Position numbers and translations under genes: made by a program
Notes under the pieces: generated by a model
What the model was told of the DNA's origin: nothing
What the model saw: only the letters and a program-made list of their open reading frames with translations
Databases searched by the model: none
Shown: one piece after another, positions 1 to 7,502 of the stretch
Layout of the letters: each line of letters starts with the position of its first letter
How positions within the stretch are numbered: the first letter of the stretch is position 1
Assembly: GCA_021157815.1 (NCBI GenBank)
Contig: JAGGVT010000009.1
Location: 1 to 13,668, forward strand
Direction of reading: 5' to 3'
Length of the DNA stretch: 13,668 nucleotides
Origin: a bacterium
GTDB taxonomy: Bacteria; JAJVIF01; JAGGVT01

Positions 1-1
1 C

Positions 2-112
2 TTCAGGGAAGTCCTGATGGAAAGGGTGTCTTTGGTGGATATTCTGTCTCTGAATCCCAATCAGGCAGCCAAAAGAATCAGAGACCCATCACCACAACTG
101 TCCTTATTTTAA
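2..112 (+). CDS. Possible 3' end of a gene entering from the left edge
   Basis: An open frame enters from the window edge and stops at TAA 110-112. Its 36 residues end in PSPQLSLF. This hydrophobic tail style is common at the end of DNA-transaction proteins, but I cannot name a family. The frame one base to the left is also open from base 1 to TAG 121-123. It reads as a Ser/Gly/Thr-rich peptide, which looks less protein-like. Choosing between the two frames needs the sequence upstream of the window. Confidence 0.3.
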   Translation, partial: FREVLMERVSLVDILSLNPNQAAKRIRDPSPQLSLF

Positions 113-228
113 CCGGACAGTAGTGACCTGCAGGAATAAGCAAGATTAATTCTGTCACCAAAGAGGATTTAGGTTACATTCGTGAATTCAATTTCTTTGA
201 CGCATACAAACGTGGCTTAGGCACAGGA

Positions 229-549
229 ATGTGGATCTATTTTGTTGGTAATCAATCTTTGATTAAGTTACTAAAGAAAAATCAGGAAATCCAGATAAGA
301 TTTGGTAAATTGAAAAACGGCAAAGATAAGGTTGAGTTATTAAATCAAAATGAGGTGATCGGCAGGTTGAAATATGATGCTGTCAAGTCCTTACTGTTGG
401 ATATTGGACATGATCCGAAGAGGATAATCCGGGTAGAGGCCGCACAGATCATCCTCACAGATACCGAACCAGATAAACGTAAATACAATGACGATCAGGA
501 TATGCATTACTACATCATTCCGCGCATCTTTTATCGGAAAAACCAGTGA
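229..549 (+). CDS. Small hypothetical protein, start uncertain
   Basis: The frame encodes 106 residues from the first ATG, and I do not recognise the family. It is a mixed charged alpha/beta sequence with no membrane segment or signal peptide. Codon choice looks natural throughout. The ATG at 229 is a doubtful start because its only purine-rich upstream run (AGGA) directly abuts it. The same frame stays open upstream to position 127 and reads like real protein (for example EDLGYIREFNFFDAYKRG), yet it contains no ATG, GTG or TTG. Either a rare start is used (ATT at 178 lies about 10 bases after AAGAGGA) or the gene is a 5'-damaged remnant. After the stop at 547-549 the frame is open again to 735. 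No partner gene is obvious. Confidence 0.45.
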   Translation: MWIYFVGNQSLIKLLKKNQEIQIRFGKLKNGKDKVELLNQNEVIGRLKYDAVKSLLLDIGHDPKRIIRVEAAQIILTDTEPDKRKYNDDQDMHYYIIPRIFYRKNQ

Positions 550-783
550 ATTAGACATAACTTTGTGATCTTCCATTCCAATCCCACTTCCAGCATATTC
601 ATTTGCTCTAACCTGGTTCTCATTCGCTTACTTCGCTTCACAGGTTATCTCAGCGATGCATTATTAAGTCCCAGGCACAGAAAGGATACAGCGGATCTTG
701 GATTAGCTGAATTTATTGAAAAATACTTTTCCTAAAACAGTTTTAGAAGAATTAACTACCGATAATCTCAATTCTTTTCAAGC

Positions 784-806
784 AAAAACCGACGTTTGCA
801 CGTCGG
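784..806 (-). terminator. Rho-independent terminator of the leftward operon
   Basis: A perfect 7-bp stem (CCGACGT / ACGTCGG, 789-795 and 800-806) encloses a 4-base loop. Read on the minus strand, it is followed at once by five T residues (784-788). It lies about 40 bases past the stop codon of the M23 lipoprotein gene, in the right orientation to end that transcript. On the plus strand the hairpin is followed only by CTTT, so termination in that direction would be weaker. Confidence 0.8.
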
Positions 807-847
807 CTTTGCATTTACTATTCCCTGGTATTTAATAATAAATTCTT

Positions 848-3800
848 CTATGGATCATAATGAGCGTTGATAAATGCAGTTGGATCAATCTGTCCTTGTG
901 GACCCTGAGAAACTGGGGAAGGTACATATCCTGGCCCTGCTGTGGTGCTATCGCCAATTCTAATTTCAAAATGAAGATGACAATAGTACATACCATGAGC
1001 GTCACCAATTGTGCCGATAGATTCACCTGCGCTGATAAGATCATTTAAATTGACATCAATCGTATCAAGATGTGCATACATTGAAGTAATTGTTCCTGTC
1101 CCATTCACATCATCATGCCTAATAAAGATAATCTTTCCCCAACCTCCATAATGATCATAGGCTGATGTAACAACACCATCCGCTACTGCATAAACAGTAT
1201 CTCCACAATCTGTATTACCTCCTCCATTACCGTTCCAATCATCTCCTAAATGATATCCGTATCCAGAATAATAAGCCATCCATCCTTGTGCATTATAATA
1301 TCCAGAGGCATCAGGATATCCAACCGGGAAGCCAAAACCATTTCCGCCGCCACCACAACTGCATTGCCATTCTGGTGGTGTATGGCTTGGGTTATAACAA
1401 ATGCAACCGTCTTGGAATTCCTGTCGAACTGTACCTCCGCCAATATCTTCTTCCCCACTACATGCTGGACCAAAAGATGTGCCTGCCATTCCTCCATTAT
1501 CTAACCAAAAAGTGCGTATTGCACCACGAATTGGAAAAGCGCCACAACTACTTGAAGTTATATAGCCACCTTCAAATATCTGGTATGCTCTGCTAGAAGA
1601 AAGATTTACTTGATTATTTAATGGATAACCCATATACCAACCTCCTGAATCATAATCCAGTTTCCAAGCTTGATATATTGGTCCATACATTACCCAAGTC
1701 TTGCCTTCCTGACTTGATCCGTAAGGGCTGTCTGTAATGTAATTAATACTGCCGGTAAAATAATCTGGATTGTCATTACATTCATAAGGACCGAATGCTG
1801 CGTAATTAGATGTAGATCCTGCACCATACGGAGGTGGTTCCTCAGGATGCGAACGAGGTCCAACTTTGATACCACATGCGAATTCATCCAATTCGGTTTT
1901 GTACTCCTCCCATTTATCTAATATATCCTGCCAGCCTGTGAGTTTAACGAGGCACCAAGGTTCGTCACTTGCATACCCCTCATCTGAGTTTGATTTAGGA
2001 CCTTCACCACATGAATTAACTGCTGAGACTTGATAATTGTAATGAGTTCCTGGATTTGCAGAATAATCGGAGTAGGGAGAACTGGTGTCAGTATCTAAAT
2101 GTCCACCATTGCGATAGATTATGTAATTATCTGCACCTGGAATTGAATCCCAGCTAACCAAAACATAGTCATCATATGTGCCGTCTGATGCAGAAACACC
2201 GGTAACTTTTGCAGGTAGTGGGCAATTTCGCCAACCAACATCTGGGTCTGATTTAGGACCCTCACCACAATCGTTAACAGCTGAAACCTGGTAATCATAG
2301 TGAGTTCCCGGGTTTGCTGAATAATCGCGATAAGGAGAACTTGTGTCAGTATTTAAATACCCACCATTACGATAGATTTTGTAATTATCTGCACCTGAAA
2401 CAGAATTCCAGCTAATCAGAACATAGTCATCATAGGTGCCATTAGAAGCTGAGACTCCGGTAACTTTTGCAGGTAGTGGGCAATTTCGCCAACCAACATC
2501 TGGATCTGATTTAGGTCCTTCATCACAATCGTTGACAGCTGATACTTGGTAATTATAGTGAGTTCCCGGGGTTGCAGTTGTATCGTTGTATGGTGAACTG
2601 GGCTGGTTATCCTTAATCCGTGAACCATCTCTGTAAATACGGTAATAGTCAGCTCCGGAAACTGAATTCCAACTAATCCTTACATAGTTATCGTATGTGC
2701 CATCAGAAGCAGCAACTCCAGTTGGTGCAGATGGTGTGTGACCACGATAACCATCATCCGAAGATGACATTGGACCTTCACCACATTCGTTTATTGCCTT
2801 AACAGAATATGAATAAATCTGGCATATTTCACTTGAAGAATCGTTATAAGGTGAACTTGTGTCAGTATCCAAAAACTGTCCATTTCGATAAATTTTGTAT
2901 GAATCAGCTCCAGAAACAGAATTCCAGCTAATCCGAACATAATCATCATATGTGCCGTCTGAGGCAGAAACAGTTGGGGCTTCTTCAGGTGCAACTTTTG
3001 GGTAGCCTGTATCAGGACCACCTCTGGGTCCTTCACCACAATCATTTACAGCAGTGACTTCGTATGACAATGGACCACTTGACGGATCGATATGCTCATA
3101 TGGTGAATTTGGATGCTCGTCTTTTATTAGATTATTATTTAAGTAGATTTTATAATAATCCGCGTCAACAACAGAAGTCCAAGTAACAATAACCTTGCCA
3201 CATTCTGTACCATCGGTCGCACTAACATTTTCAGGTGCATCAGGCAAAGTACACGATTGAGTAAACTCACATAAAGCAGGAGGTTCGCTTGTTAAGGCAG
3301 GATCTCCATCATCTGTAACTCGAACCTCAAACGTATGAGAACCCTCAGTAAGTCCAGTCCATTCATAGTTTAAGGCACCATTATCAAGTTCCAGCCATTC
3401 AGGTGATTCATCCTTGTTTATCTCAACTATTAGATCTTCTACTGGTGTATTGTCATCGCTCATTGTCCATTCAAATGTATAAAAATTTTCTGTTAATGGT
3501 TCAGGTGGACAATTTGTGATTTCAACCTCAGGTGGAGGATTGGTCAATCTTTCAAAAGGGCATGAAGCAGGAGGATCGCTTGTTAGTGCAGGATCGCCAT
3601 CATCTGTAACTCGAACATTGAATGTATGAGAGCCAATACTGATGGGGTCCCAAAGATAGCTTGTTGCGCCTGGACTTTCTGGATGCTCTATCCATGGGTC
3701 ATCATCCAATTTTATCTCAACTATTAGATCTTCTACTGGAGTATTATCATCTGCCATTGTCCATTCAAATTCATACGATTCACCTGTCACAGTTTGACAG

Positions 3801-4804
3801 TTAGTTAATTCAACAGTTGGTTTTTGGTTTTCATCCGTGACAGTTATCTTCACTCTGTCTATCATTTCAAGAGCACCGGAATTTTCTGATGTGGCAAATA
3901 TCATTGCTCCATATTCACCAGCTGGCGCACCGGTAGTGTTTTCCAGATTAAGTTTCCATGTGTCGTCCACACGGTCAGTAAATAAAACGATGGGTGTACC
4001 TGTAATATCAGGACATTGAAGTTTGACCTCGTTTACGTCATTCTGCCAATCATGCACATCAACTTGAATCCAAGCTGTTGATTCTAGGATACTTGGGAGT
4101 GGCTCCTGTTGGAAATTTTTGATTTCATATGGTTCCTCACAATTACCTGGATAGGATACATCGATTTTAATCGTTATATCATAATTATCCTCAGGGCAGT
4201 AAACCAAAACATTTTCAGTAGACTCCGTCCCAGCATGAAAAGATCGGTTAGGTAAATGTTTGTTGTACGCTTTAAAGGGATTTGACGAAAGCCCTATTCC
4301 CAAATCATCCCATAATTCAGTCCAGTTATCAGGATTTCTCATACTATGACCAATCTCATCTGTTATGATGATCAGACGAACATCGTAAACATTTTTATGA
4401 TATTGGAGTGGGTTTGTTATGGTTACATCAACATCTGCAACATGAGTTGCGCGATCATAACTATTGATAGTAACAAAAACAGGGGTGGCATACGGTGTTC
4501 CATCCCAATGCTGATCTGCATTTCGTACAGGATTAACCGTTGCGTTGAGCGAGTCAACATCGAGTGTGACTTGCCAGGCACCTAGGATTTGCCTGTTAGA
4601 ATTGTTTTCTTCAACAATGAGTTCTAAATCATTCGGAGCTGGAATCTCATTCCCGTTCCCCGATGCCACTAGAAGATTTTGGGATTCTCCTAGTGACCCT
4701 CCACTTGGGTCTGATGGTACAACCGGACTCCCTTTTCCTGCACTGCAACCTAACAGCATTACAGCAATAAACATCAAGATCATAAAACTAATGTGTGCTT
4801 TCAT
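848..4804 (-). CDS. Multidomain M23-family metallopeptidase lipoprotein with FN3 and LGFP repeats
   Basis: This 1318-residue secreted lipoprotein is probably a cell-wall endopeptidase. A signal peptide ends in lipobox LLGC (Cys20). Next come a beta-rich module (about 75-325), two related PKD/cadherin-like domains (about 330-420 and 425-515, both with DDNTPVEDLIVEI), five FN3-like repeats (about 522-946), LGFP-type repeats (about 1041-1140, with IYQAW, FEGGYI, RGAIR and RQEFQ) and a C-terminal M23 domain (about 1160-1315). The M23 zinc and catalytic residues look intact: H1185 and D1189 in HLGDD, H1245 in YAHLD, H1276 and H1278 in HLHFE. Known M23 enzymes cleave peptidoglycan cross-bridges or stem peptides. 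LGFP repeats are known from wall-associated proteins. The start has a GGAGGT Shine-Dalgarno at 4810-4815, six bases upstream. It is the second gene of a leftward operon, 23 bases after the zinc-ribbon gene, and is closed by the 784-806 terminator. The actual substrate is unknown. Confidence 0.9.
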   Translation of the reverse strand: MKAHISFMILMFIAVMLLGCSAGKGSPVVPSDPSGGSLGESQNLLVASGNGNEIPAPNDLELIVEENNSNRQILGAWQVTLDVDSLNATVNPVRNADQHWDGTPYATPVFVTINSYDRATHVADVDVTITNPLQYHKNVYDVRLIIITDEIGHSMRNPDNWTELWDDLGIGLSSNPFKAYNKHLPNRSFHAGTESTENVLVYCPEDNYDITIKIDVSYPGNCEEPYEIKNFQQEPLPSILESTAWIQVDVHDWQNDVNEVKLQCPDITGTPIVLFTDRVDDTWKLNLENTTGAPAGEYGAMIFATSENSGALEMIDRVKITVTDENQKPTVELTNCQTVTGESYEFEWTMADDNTPVEDLIVEIKLDDDPWIEHPESPGATSYLWDPISIGSHTFNVRVTDDGDPALTSDPPASCPFERLTNPPPEVEITNCPPEPLTENFYTFEWTMSDDNTPVEDLIVEINKDESPEWLELDNGALNYEWTGLTEGSHTFEVRVTDDGDPALTSEPPALCEFTQSCTLPDAPENVSATDGTECGKVIVTWTSVVDADYYKIYLNNNLIKDEHPNSPYEHIDPSSGPLSYEVTAVNDCGEGPRGGPDTGYPKVAPEEAPTVSASDGTYDDYVRISWNSVSGADSYKIYRNGQFLDTDTSSPYNDSSSEICQIYSYSVKAINECGEGPMSSSDDGYRGHTPSAPTGVAASDGTYDNYVRISWNSVSGADYYRIYRDGSRIKDNQPSSPYNDTTATPGTHYNYQVSAVNDCDEGPKSDPDVGWRNCPLPAKVTGVSASNGTYDDYVLISWNSVSGADNYKIYRNGGYLNTDTSSPYRDYSANPGTHYDYQVSAVNDCGEGPKSDPDVGWRNCPLPAKVTGVSASDGTYDDYVLVSWDSIPGADNYIIYRNGGHLDTDTSSPYSDYSANPGTHYNYQVSAVNSCGEGPKSNSDEGYASDEPWCLVKLTGWQDILDKWEEYKTELDEFACGIKVGPRSHPEEPPPYGAGSTSNYAAFGPYECNDNPDYFTGSINYITDSPYGSSQEGKTWVMYGPIYQAWKLDYDSGGWYMGYPLNNQVNLSSSRAYQIFEGGYITSSSCGAFPIRGAIRTFWLDNGGMAGTSFGPACSGEEDIGGGTVRQEFQDGCICYNPSHTPPEWQCSCGGGGNGFGFPVGYPDASGYYNAQGWMAYYSGYGYHLGDDWNGNGGGNTDCGDTVYAVADGVVTSAYDHYGGWGKIIFIRHDDVNGTGTITSMYAHLDTIDVNLNDLISAGESIGTIGDAHGMYYCHLHFEIRIGDSTTAGPGYVPSPVSQGPQGQIDPTAFINAHYDP
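1967..3241 (-). repeat. Array of five FN3-like repeats inside the M23 lipoprotein
   Basis: Five coding repeats of about 82-86 residues each carry the pattern SA(S/T)(D/N)GT, W(N/T/D)S(V/I), GADxYKIYRNG, SSPY and VSAVNxCGEGP. The last two copies in protein order (residues 778-863 and 864-949) are nearly identical. At DNA level they show a 258-base period: a tract starting at 2201 recurs at 2459 over more than 50 bases with only one or two changes. This points to recent duplication. A conserved Cys follows the last strand of each repeat and another sits in the NCPLP linkers, so disulfides are possible in the periplasm. Confidence 0.8.
3280..3800 (-). repeat. Tandem pair of PKD/cadherin-like domain repeats inside the M23 lipoprotein
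   Basis: Two copies of a roughly 95-residue domain share EFEWTM or TFEWTM, then (A/S)DDNTPVEDLIVEI, then VRVTDDGDPALTS. The matching DNA tracts around 3283-3325 and 3575-3617, and again around 3420-3460 and 3715-3755, are near-identical direct repeats about 290-295 bases apart. They are coding repeats generated by internal duplication, not a mobile element. Confidence 0.7.
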
Positions 4805-4827
4805 AAAGCACCTCCAGAAAGGATTTA

Positions 4828-5901
4828 TTAATGAAAAGAATTTTGTACTTCGTTTCGAATTTCCCCATCATCGTCAGGATTTATACGGTTGTGATTAATT
4901 TGAACATTATTCTCTAATTTTGTATCTTCAATCTGATTTGCCAGTAAGAAACCGCATGTATGACAGAATTTTGCTCTATCAACAAGATCAGCATTGCATA
5001 CTGGACACTGGTTTCCCCTTTCAGAGTCAACCTGTATGGCACCCACAATTCTCCCGCAACTCTTGCACTGACTGCCGTATGGATTGGGTTTAACGAAAGA
5101 AAAGTGATCTGAACCACAGAATGGGCAACAGCGAATATTCCTACCTACAAACTTTACCGTACTTTTCTTTCCTCCCGTCCCAGGAGAACTTATTTGGTTA
5201 AAACTACCTGTTTCAAGAATATTTGTGGCAAATCTGCTTGTGTTATCAAGAATTTCCGAGTTAACTTGTATTGAATCATAATCTGAATCATCAATACCGG
5301 CTATTAATCCACGTTTTTGCGCATAATTACCGAGAGCTCTACAGATAAGCGCGGTAATTAATGATGTAATTACCAGCGAAAACAGACAGGGAAGCCAAAG
5401 TAAATGGATGCTAAAATCACTTGCAAAATATTCATTCACATCGCCTTTAAAATCCTTCCACAAATAAAACATGATTACAATCGAGTAAACCCAATAAGGC
5501 CCCAGTATAGAGATTACGTTACTGCTTCTTCTGGTTATCAAAATTATACCCAGAAGACATAGGGCAAGGAAAAAAACGCCTGCTGTATAATCCGAATAGA
5601 AAGTTACAAATCCAGAACCCGATATCCCCAAGACTGTAGAATCTTTGCCTGCGATTCGGAATTTTAATGTATAAGGTAACAGATGAGTTCCCAGGTATTC
5701 CATAATCGAGGAACCCTCAGAAGATTCGTCCATATATGGATTAAAACCACCACCGGAAAATAACTCATATTCGAGCCCTCCCAATGAGACCATAGGCGGT
5801 GTGAATATAACTATCCCAATAGATATGATGGCTATCATACCAATCGCCCAAAACCACATGGCTGGATTGTTGAAAAATAGAGAGATTGGATTTTGATTCA
5901 T
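4828..5901 (-). CDS. Integral membrane protein with C-terminal double zinc ribbon
   Basis: The protein is 357 residues from the ATG at 5901-5899, chosen because AGAGGT (5911-5916) precedes it by nine bases. A longer frame to 5949 adds 16 residues without a better ribosome site. The N-terminal half is membranous: a segment at about 15-36, a roughly 75-residue stretch with an apparent extracytoplasmic look, then hydrophobic segments at about 107-123, 135-147 and 165-188. The C-terminal part has two CxxC pairs forming one zinc ribbon (C259/C262 and C279/C282) and a second set (C299/C302 and C313/C316), which is a double zinc ribbon. The tail is polar. I cannot assign a family function. Double zinc ribbons usually mediate protein or nucleic-acid contacts. 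It is the first gene of the operon with the M23 lipoprotein, divergent from the sigma-factor operon, so a role in sensing, or in assembly of that lipoprotein, is plausible but unproven. Confidence 0.8.
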   Translation of the reverse strand: MNQNPISLFFNNPAMWFWAIGMIAIISIGIVIFTPPMVSLGGLEYELFSGGGFNPYMDESSEGSSIMEYLGTHLLPYTLKFRIAGKDSTVLGISGSGFVTFYSDYTAGVFFLALCLLGIILITRRSSNVISILGPYWVYSIVIMFYLWKDFKGDVNEYFASDFSIHLLWLPCLFSLVITSLITALICRALGNYAQKRGLIAGIDDSDYDSIQVNSEILDNTSRFATNILETGSFNQISSPGTGGKKSTVKFVGRNIRCCPFCGSDHFSFVKPNPYGSQCKSCGRIVGAIQVDSERGNQCPVCNADLVDRAKFCHTCGFLLANQIEDTKLENNVQINHNRINPDDDGEIRNEVQNSFH

Positions 5902-6015
5902 GATACATTCACCTCTGAAAAAAGTATGTTCAATATTCGTAATCAACACTAACCAGTGGTTTTACATGATAATAATTTTCAAGTTTTTCCCAAAAATTAT
6001 TTAGTTTTTTTTAAT

Positions 6016-6043
6016 TTGACATTAATGGTCTTGAGGATATATC
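6016..6043 (+). promoter_or_regulatory. Sigma-70-type promoter for the sigma-factor operon
   Basis: A perfect -35 hexamer TTGACA (6016-6021) is followed after 16 bases by TATATC (6038-6043), which resembles TATAAT. Transcription would begin near 6050, about 40 bases before the TTG start at 6089. The divergent spacer 5902-6088 contains no other strong hexamer pair. I found no convincing promoter for the leftward zinc-ribbon gene. Confidence 0.6.
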
Positions 6044-6045
6044 CT
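6034..6045. promoter_or_regulatory. 12-base perfect palindrome over the -10 box (candidate operator)
   Basis: AGGATATATCCT is identical to its own reverse complement and covers the whole -10 hexamer of the promoter above. Its place is typical of a repressor site that blocks RNA polymerase. The binding protein is unknown. Confidence 0.45.
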
Positions 6046-6088
6046 GTCAGTAGACATACTCGGAAAATCTGTTCTCAAATGGTATATA

Positions 6089-6622
6089 TTGGAATCGACA
6101 AGGCACGACATATTTATTCGTGAGTGGAAAAGCGTCAAGGGCGATGTCGCTGCTTTTCTTAGCATGAAAGGATGTTCACCTCATGAAATCGAAGATCTCA
6201 TGCAAGAAATAGCCATTATCGCGTTTGAAAATCTGCATACTTTAGAGAAAGACTTTGGTGACTGGGTTAAGGGTATTACCCGGAATGCATACAAGGATTA
6301 TGTAAAGCGAACTGTCAGGCAAAGAAACAGGGAAAGCGAGTTCGGTGTCAAAATGTTTGAAGATGACAGGCATTCAAACCTGGAAAACCAAATCATAAGT
6401 AGAGAATATGTTAGAGCAATTCTTGGTGACCTAAAACCATTGGACCGTGAATGTATGGAATACCATTTCGTCAATGGATTAACTTTGGAAAAAACTGCTG
6501 AAAATCTGAAAATTTCCACCTCCGGAGTCCACTATCATATTGAATCAGCAATAAAGCAGATTCGAGAGAAGTTATTGAAAAGTCAAACAAGCTCATCTGG
6601 AAAGGTGAATCAAGATGTCTAG
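6089..6622 (+). CDS. ECF-type RNA polymerase sigma factor
   Basis: This 177-residue alternative sigma factor has only regions 2 and 4, as expected for the ECF group. Region 2 spans about 13-78, with the core-binding motif DLMQEIAIIAFENL (about 36-49) and W59 followed by the ITRNAYKDYVKR helix. Region 4 spans about 108-163, with LxPLDRECMEYHFVNGLTLEKTAENLKISTSGVHYHI forming the -35-binding helix-turn-helix. The start is TTG at 6089, with no clear Shine-Dalgarno. The frame extends to 6035 without an ATG or GTG, and the first in-frame ATG (residue 26) would delete part of region 2. A 14-codon out-of-frame ATG frame (6079-6123) overlaps the start. The next gene overlaps the 3' end by 8 bases. The gene following an ECF factor is often its anti-sigma factor, but here that neighbour lacks the usual features. 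Confidence 0.9.
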   Translation: MESTRHDIFIREWKSVKGDVAAFLSMKGCSPHEIEDLMQEIAIIAFENLHTLEKDFGDWVKGITRNAYKDYVKRTVRQRNRESEFGVKMFEDDRHSNLENQIISREYVRAILGDLKPLDRECMEYHFVNGLTLEKTAENLKISTSGVHYHIESAIKQIREKLLKSQTSSSGKVNQDV

Positions 6623-7502
6623 CGTTGATTTTATGAAAGATTTTCTTGCCTTAAACATTGATGAACTTGATTCAGATCAAATCAGGCTGGAAATTGAAGC
6701 GCTTCAAACTCTTATATCAAACCCGACAACTTTCCACAATCGGATTGTATTTCTTCAAGAACTGGCTTTTTCTATGGAAGAATCTCATCAGAATTCATGT
6801 GTTCCACTGGAGGATCCTCTTACTCGCGAGCAGCATCTAAAATGTGTAGAAAAGGGAATTATTCAATCGTATGATGATAATGATGTCTCTGCACCTGCTC
6901 TTTTCGTTTTTGCTCACAGCGAAGAAGGTCTTGGAAATTTCACGGATGCTTTGTTCGATACTCCCAAGGGAAAACGAAACGAGTGTTGGAACACTCTTTT
7001 TGATTTACCATTTGATGTTCCAGAGATCGACATGTCAAAGGTATTTGAATTGGAAACAACAAACAATTACATTCATAAAATCGCGTCCGATTGGAATGCA
7101 CTGATATTCAAACTATTTCCCCCACAGAAAAAAGTAGCTCTAGGATTTAGAAATGCAACGAGTACGAAACCCTCGGTCGATCTCGATTCACAAATTCCCA
7201 AGCGTAAGGAAATTCTTAATCTTCTGACAAAACTGTCTTTGATTATGGACCAGATTGAGCAGGAAGAAATCAGGAGAATGATGCTCATCTTTCCATTGGA
7301 TAAAATCAAAGGGATTTTCCAAGAAGCTGAATCACTAGGGTCGATTATCTCAAATATTTCAGATCTTTTAAGAAAGGTTTATTCTATTGATGATCTAATC
7401 GTCTTAAAAGCCTACTTTTCTGATTCTGATAACTATTTAAACAAATATGAAAATGAATTCAGCCTTATCTATTTAATTTTAAAGAGTGCTGGAGATTTCT
7501 AA
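6615..7502 (+). CDS. Orphan cytoplasmic protein, candidate sigma partner
   Basis: I do not recognise this 295-residue family. The sequence is mainly helical and acidic at the N-terminus (about 1-60). A central region with more aromatic residues (about 90-140) follows, then a helical C-terminus (about 195-292). It has no signal peptide, no transmembrane segment and no HxxxCxxC zinc anti-sigma motif; its cysteines (62, 77, 124) are scattered. The start is sound: AGGTGA at 6603-6608 lies six bases before the ATG. The ATG overlaps the sigma-factor stop by 8 bases, and its own stop overlaps the next ATG by one base, so translation of the three genes is probably coupled. Tight coupling to an ECF sigma gene suggests a regulator, anti-sigma factor or protease substrate. 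This is inferred from position only. Confidence 0.75.
   Translation: MSSVDFMKDFLALNIDELDSDQIRLEIEALQTLISNPTTFHNRIVFLQELAFSMEESHQNSCVPLEDPLTREQHLKCVEKGIIQSYDDNDVSAPALFVFAHSEEGLGNFTDALFDTPKGKRNECWNTLFDLPFDVPEIDMSKVFELETTNNYIHKIASDWNALIFKLFPPQKKVALGFRNATSTKPSVDLDSQIPKRKEILNLLTKLSLIMDQIEQEEIRRMMLIFPLDKIKGIFQEAESLGSIISNISDLLRKVYSIDDLIVLKAYFSDSDNYLNKYENEFSLIYLILKSAGDF

Noticed and set aside
1967-3241. Regularly spaced repeats that could suggest a CRISPR array
   Set aside because: The repeats are in frame, 246-258 bases long, and encode FN3-like domains. No short direct repeats with unique spacers were seen.
848-4804. Several plus-strand open frames of 60-117 codons inside the M23 gene region
   Set aside because: They are antisense to a well-supported coding sequence, with no family resemblance or ribosome sites.
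5971-6001. AT-only hairpin (9-bp arms, 13-base loop) followed by a T-run, as a terminator
   Set aside because: The stem has no G or C pairs and no plus-strand gene upstream to terminate. In such an AT-rich spacer it can arise by chance.
6615-7502. Classical zinc-binding or membrane anti-sigma factor
   Set aside because: There is no HxxxCxxC motif and no hydrophobic segment; only the gene position supports that role.
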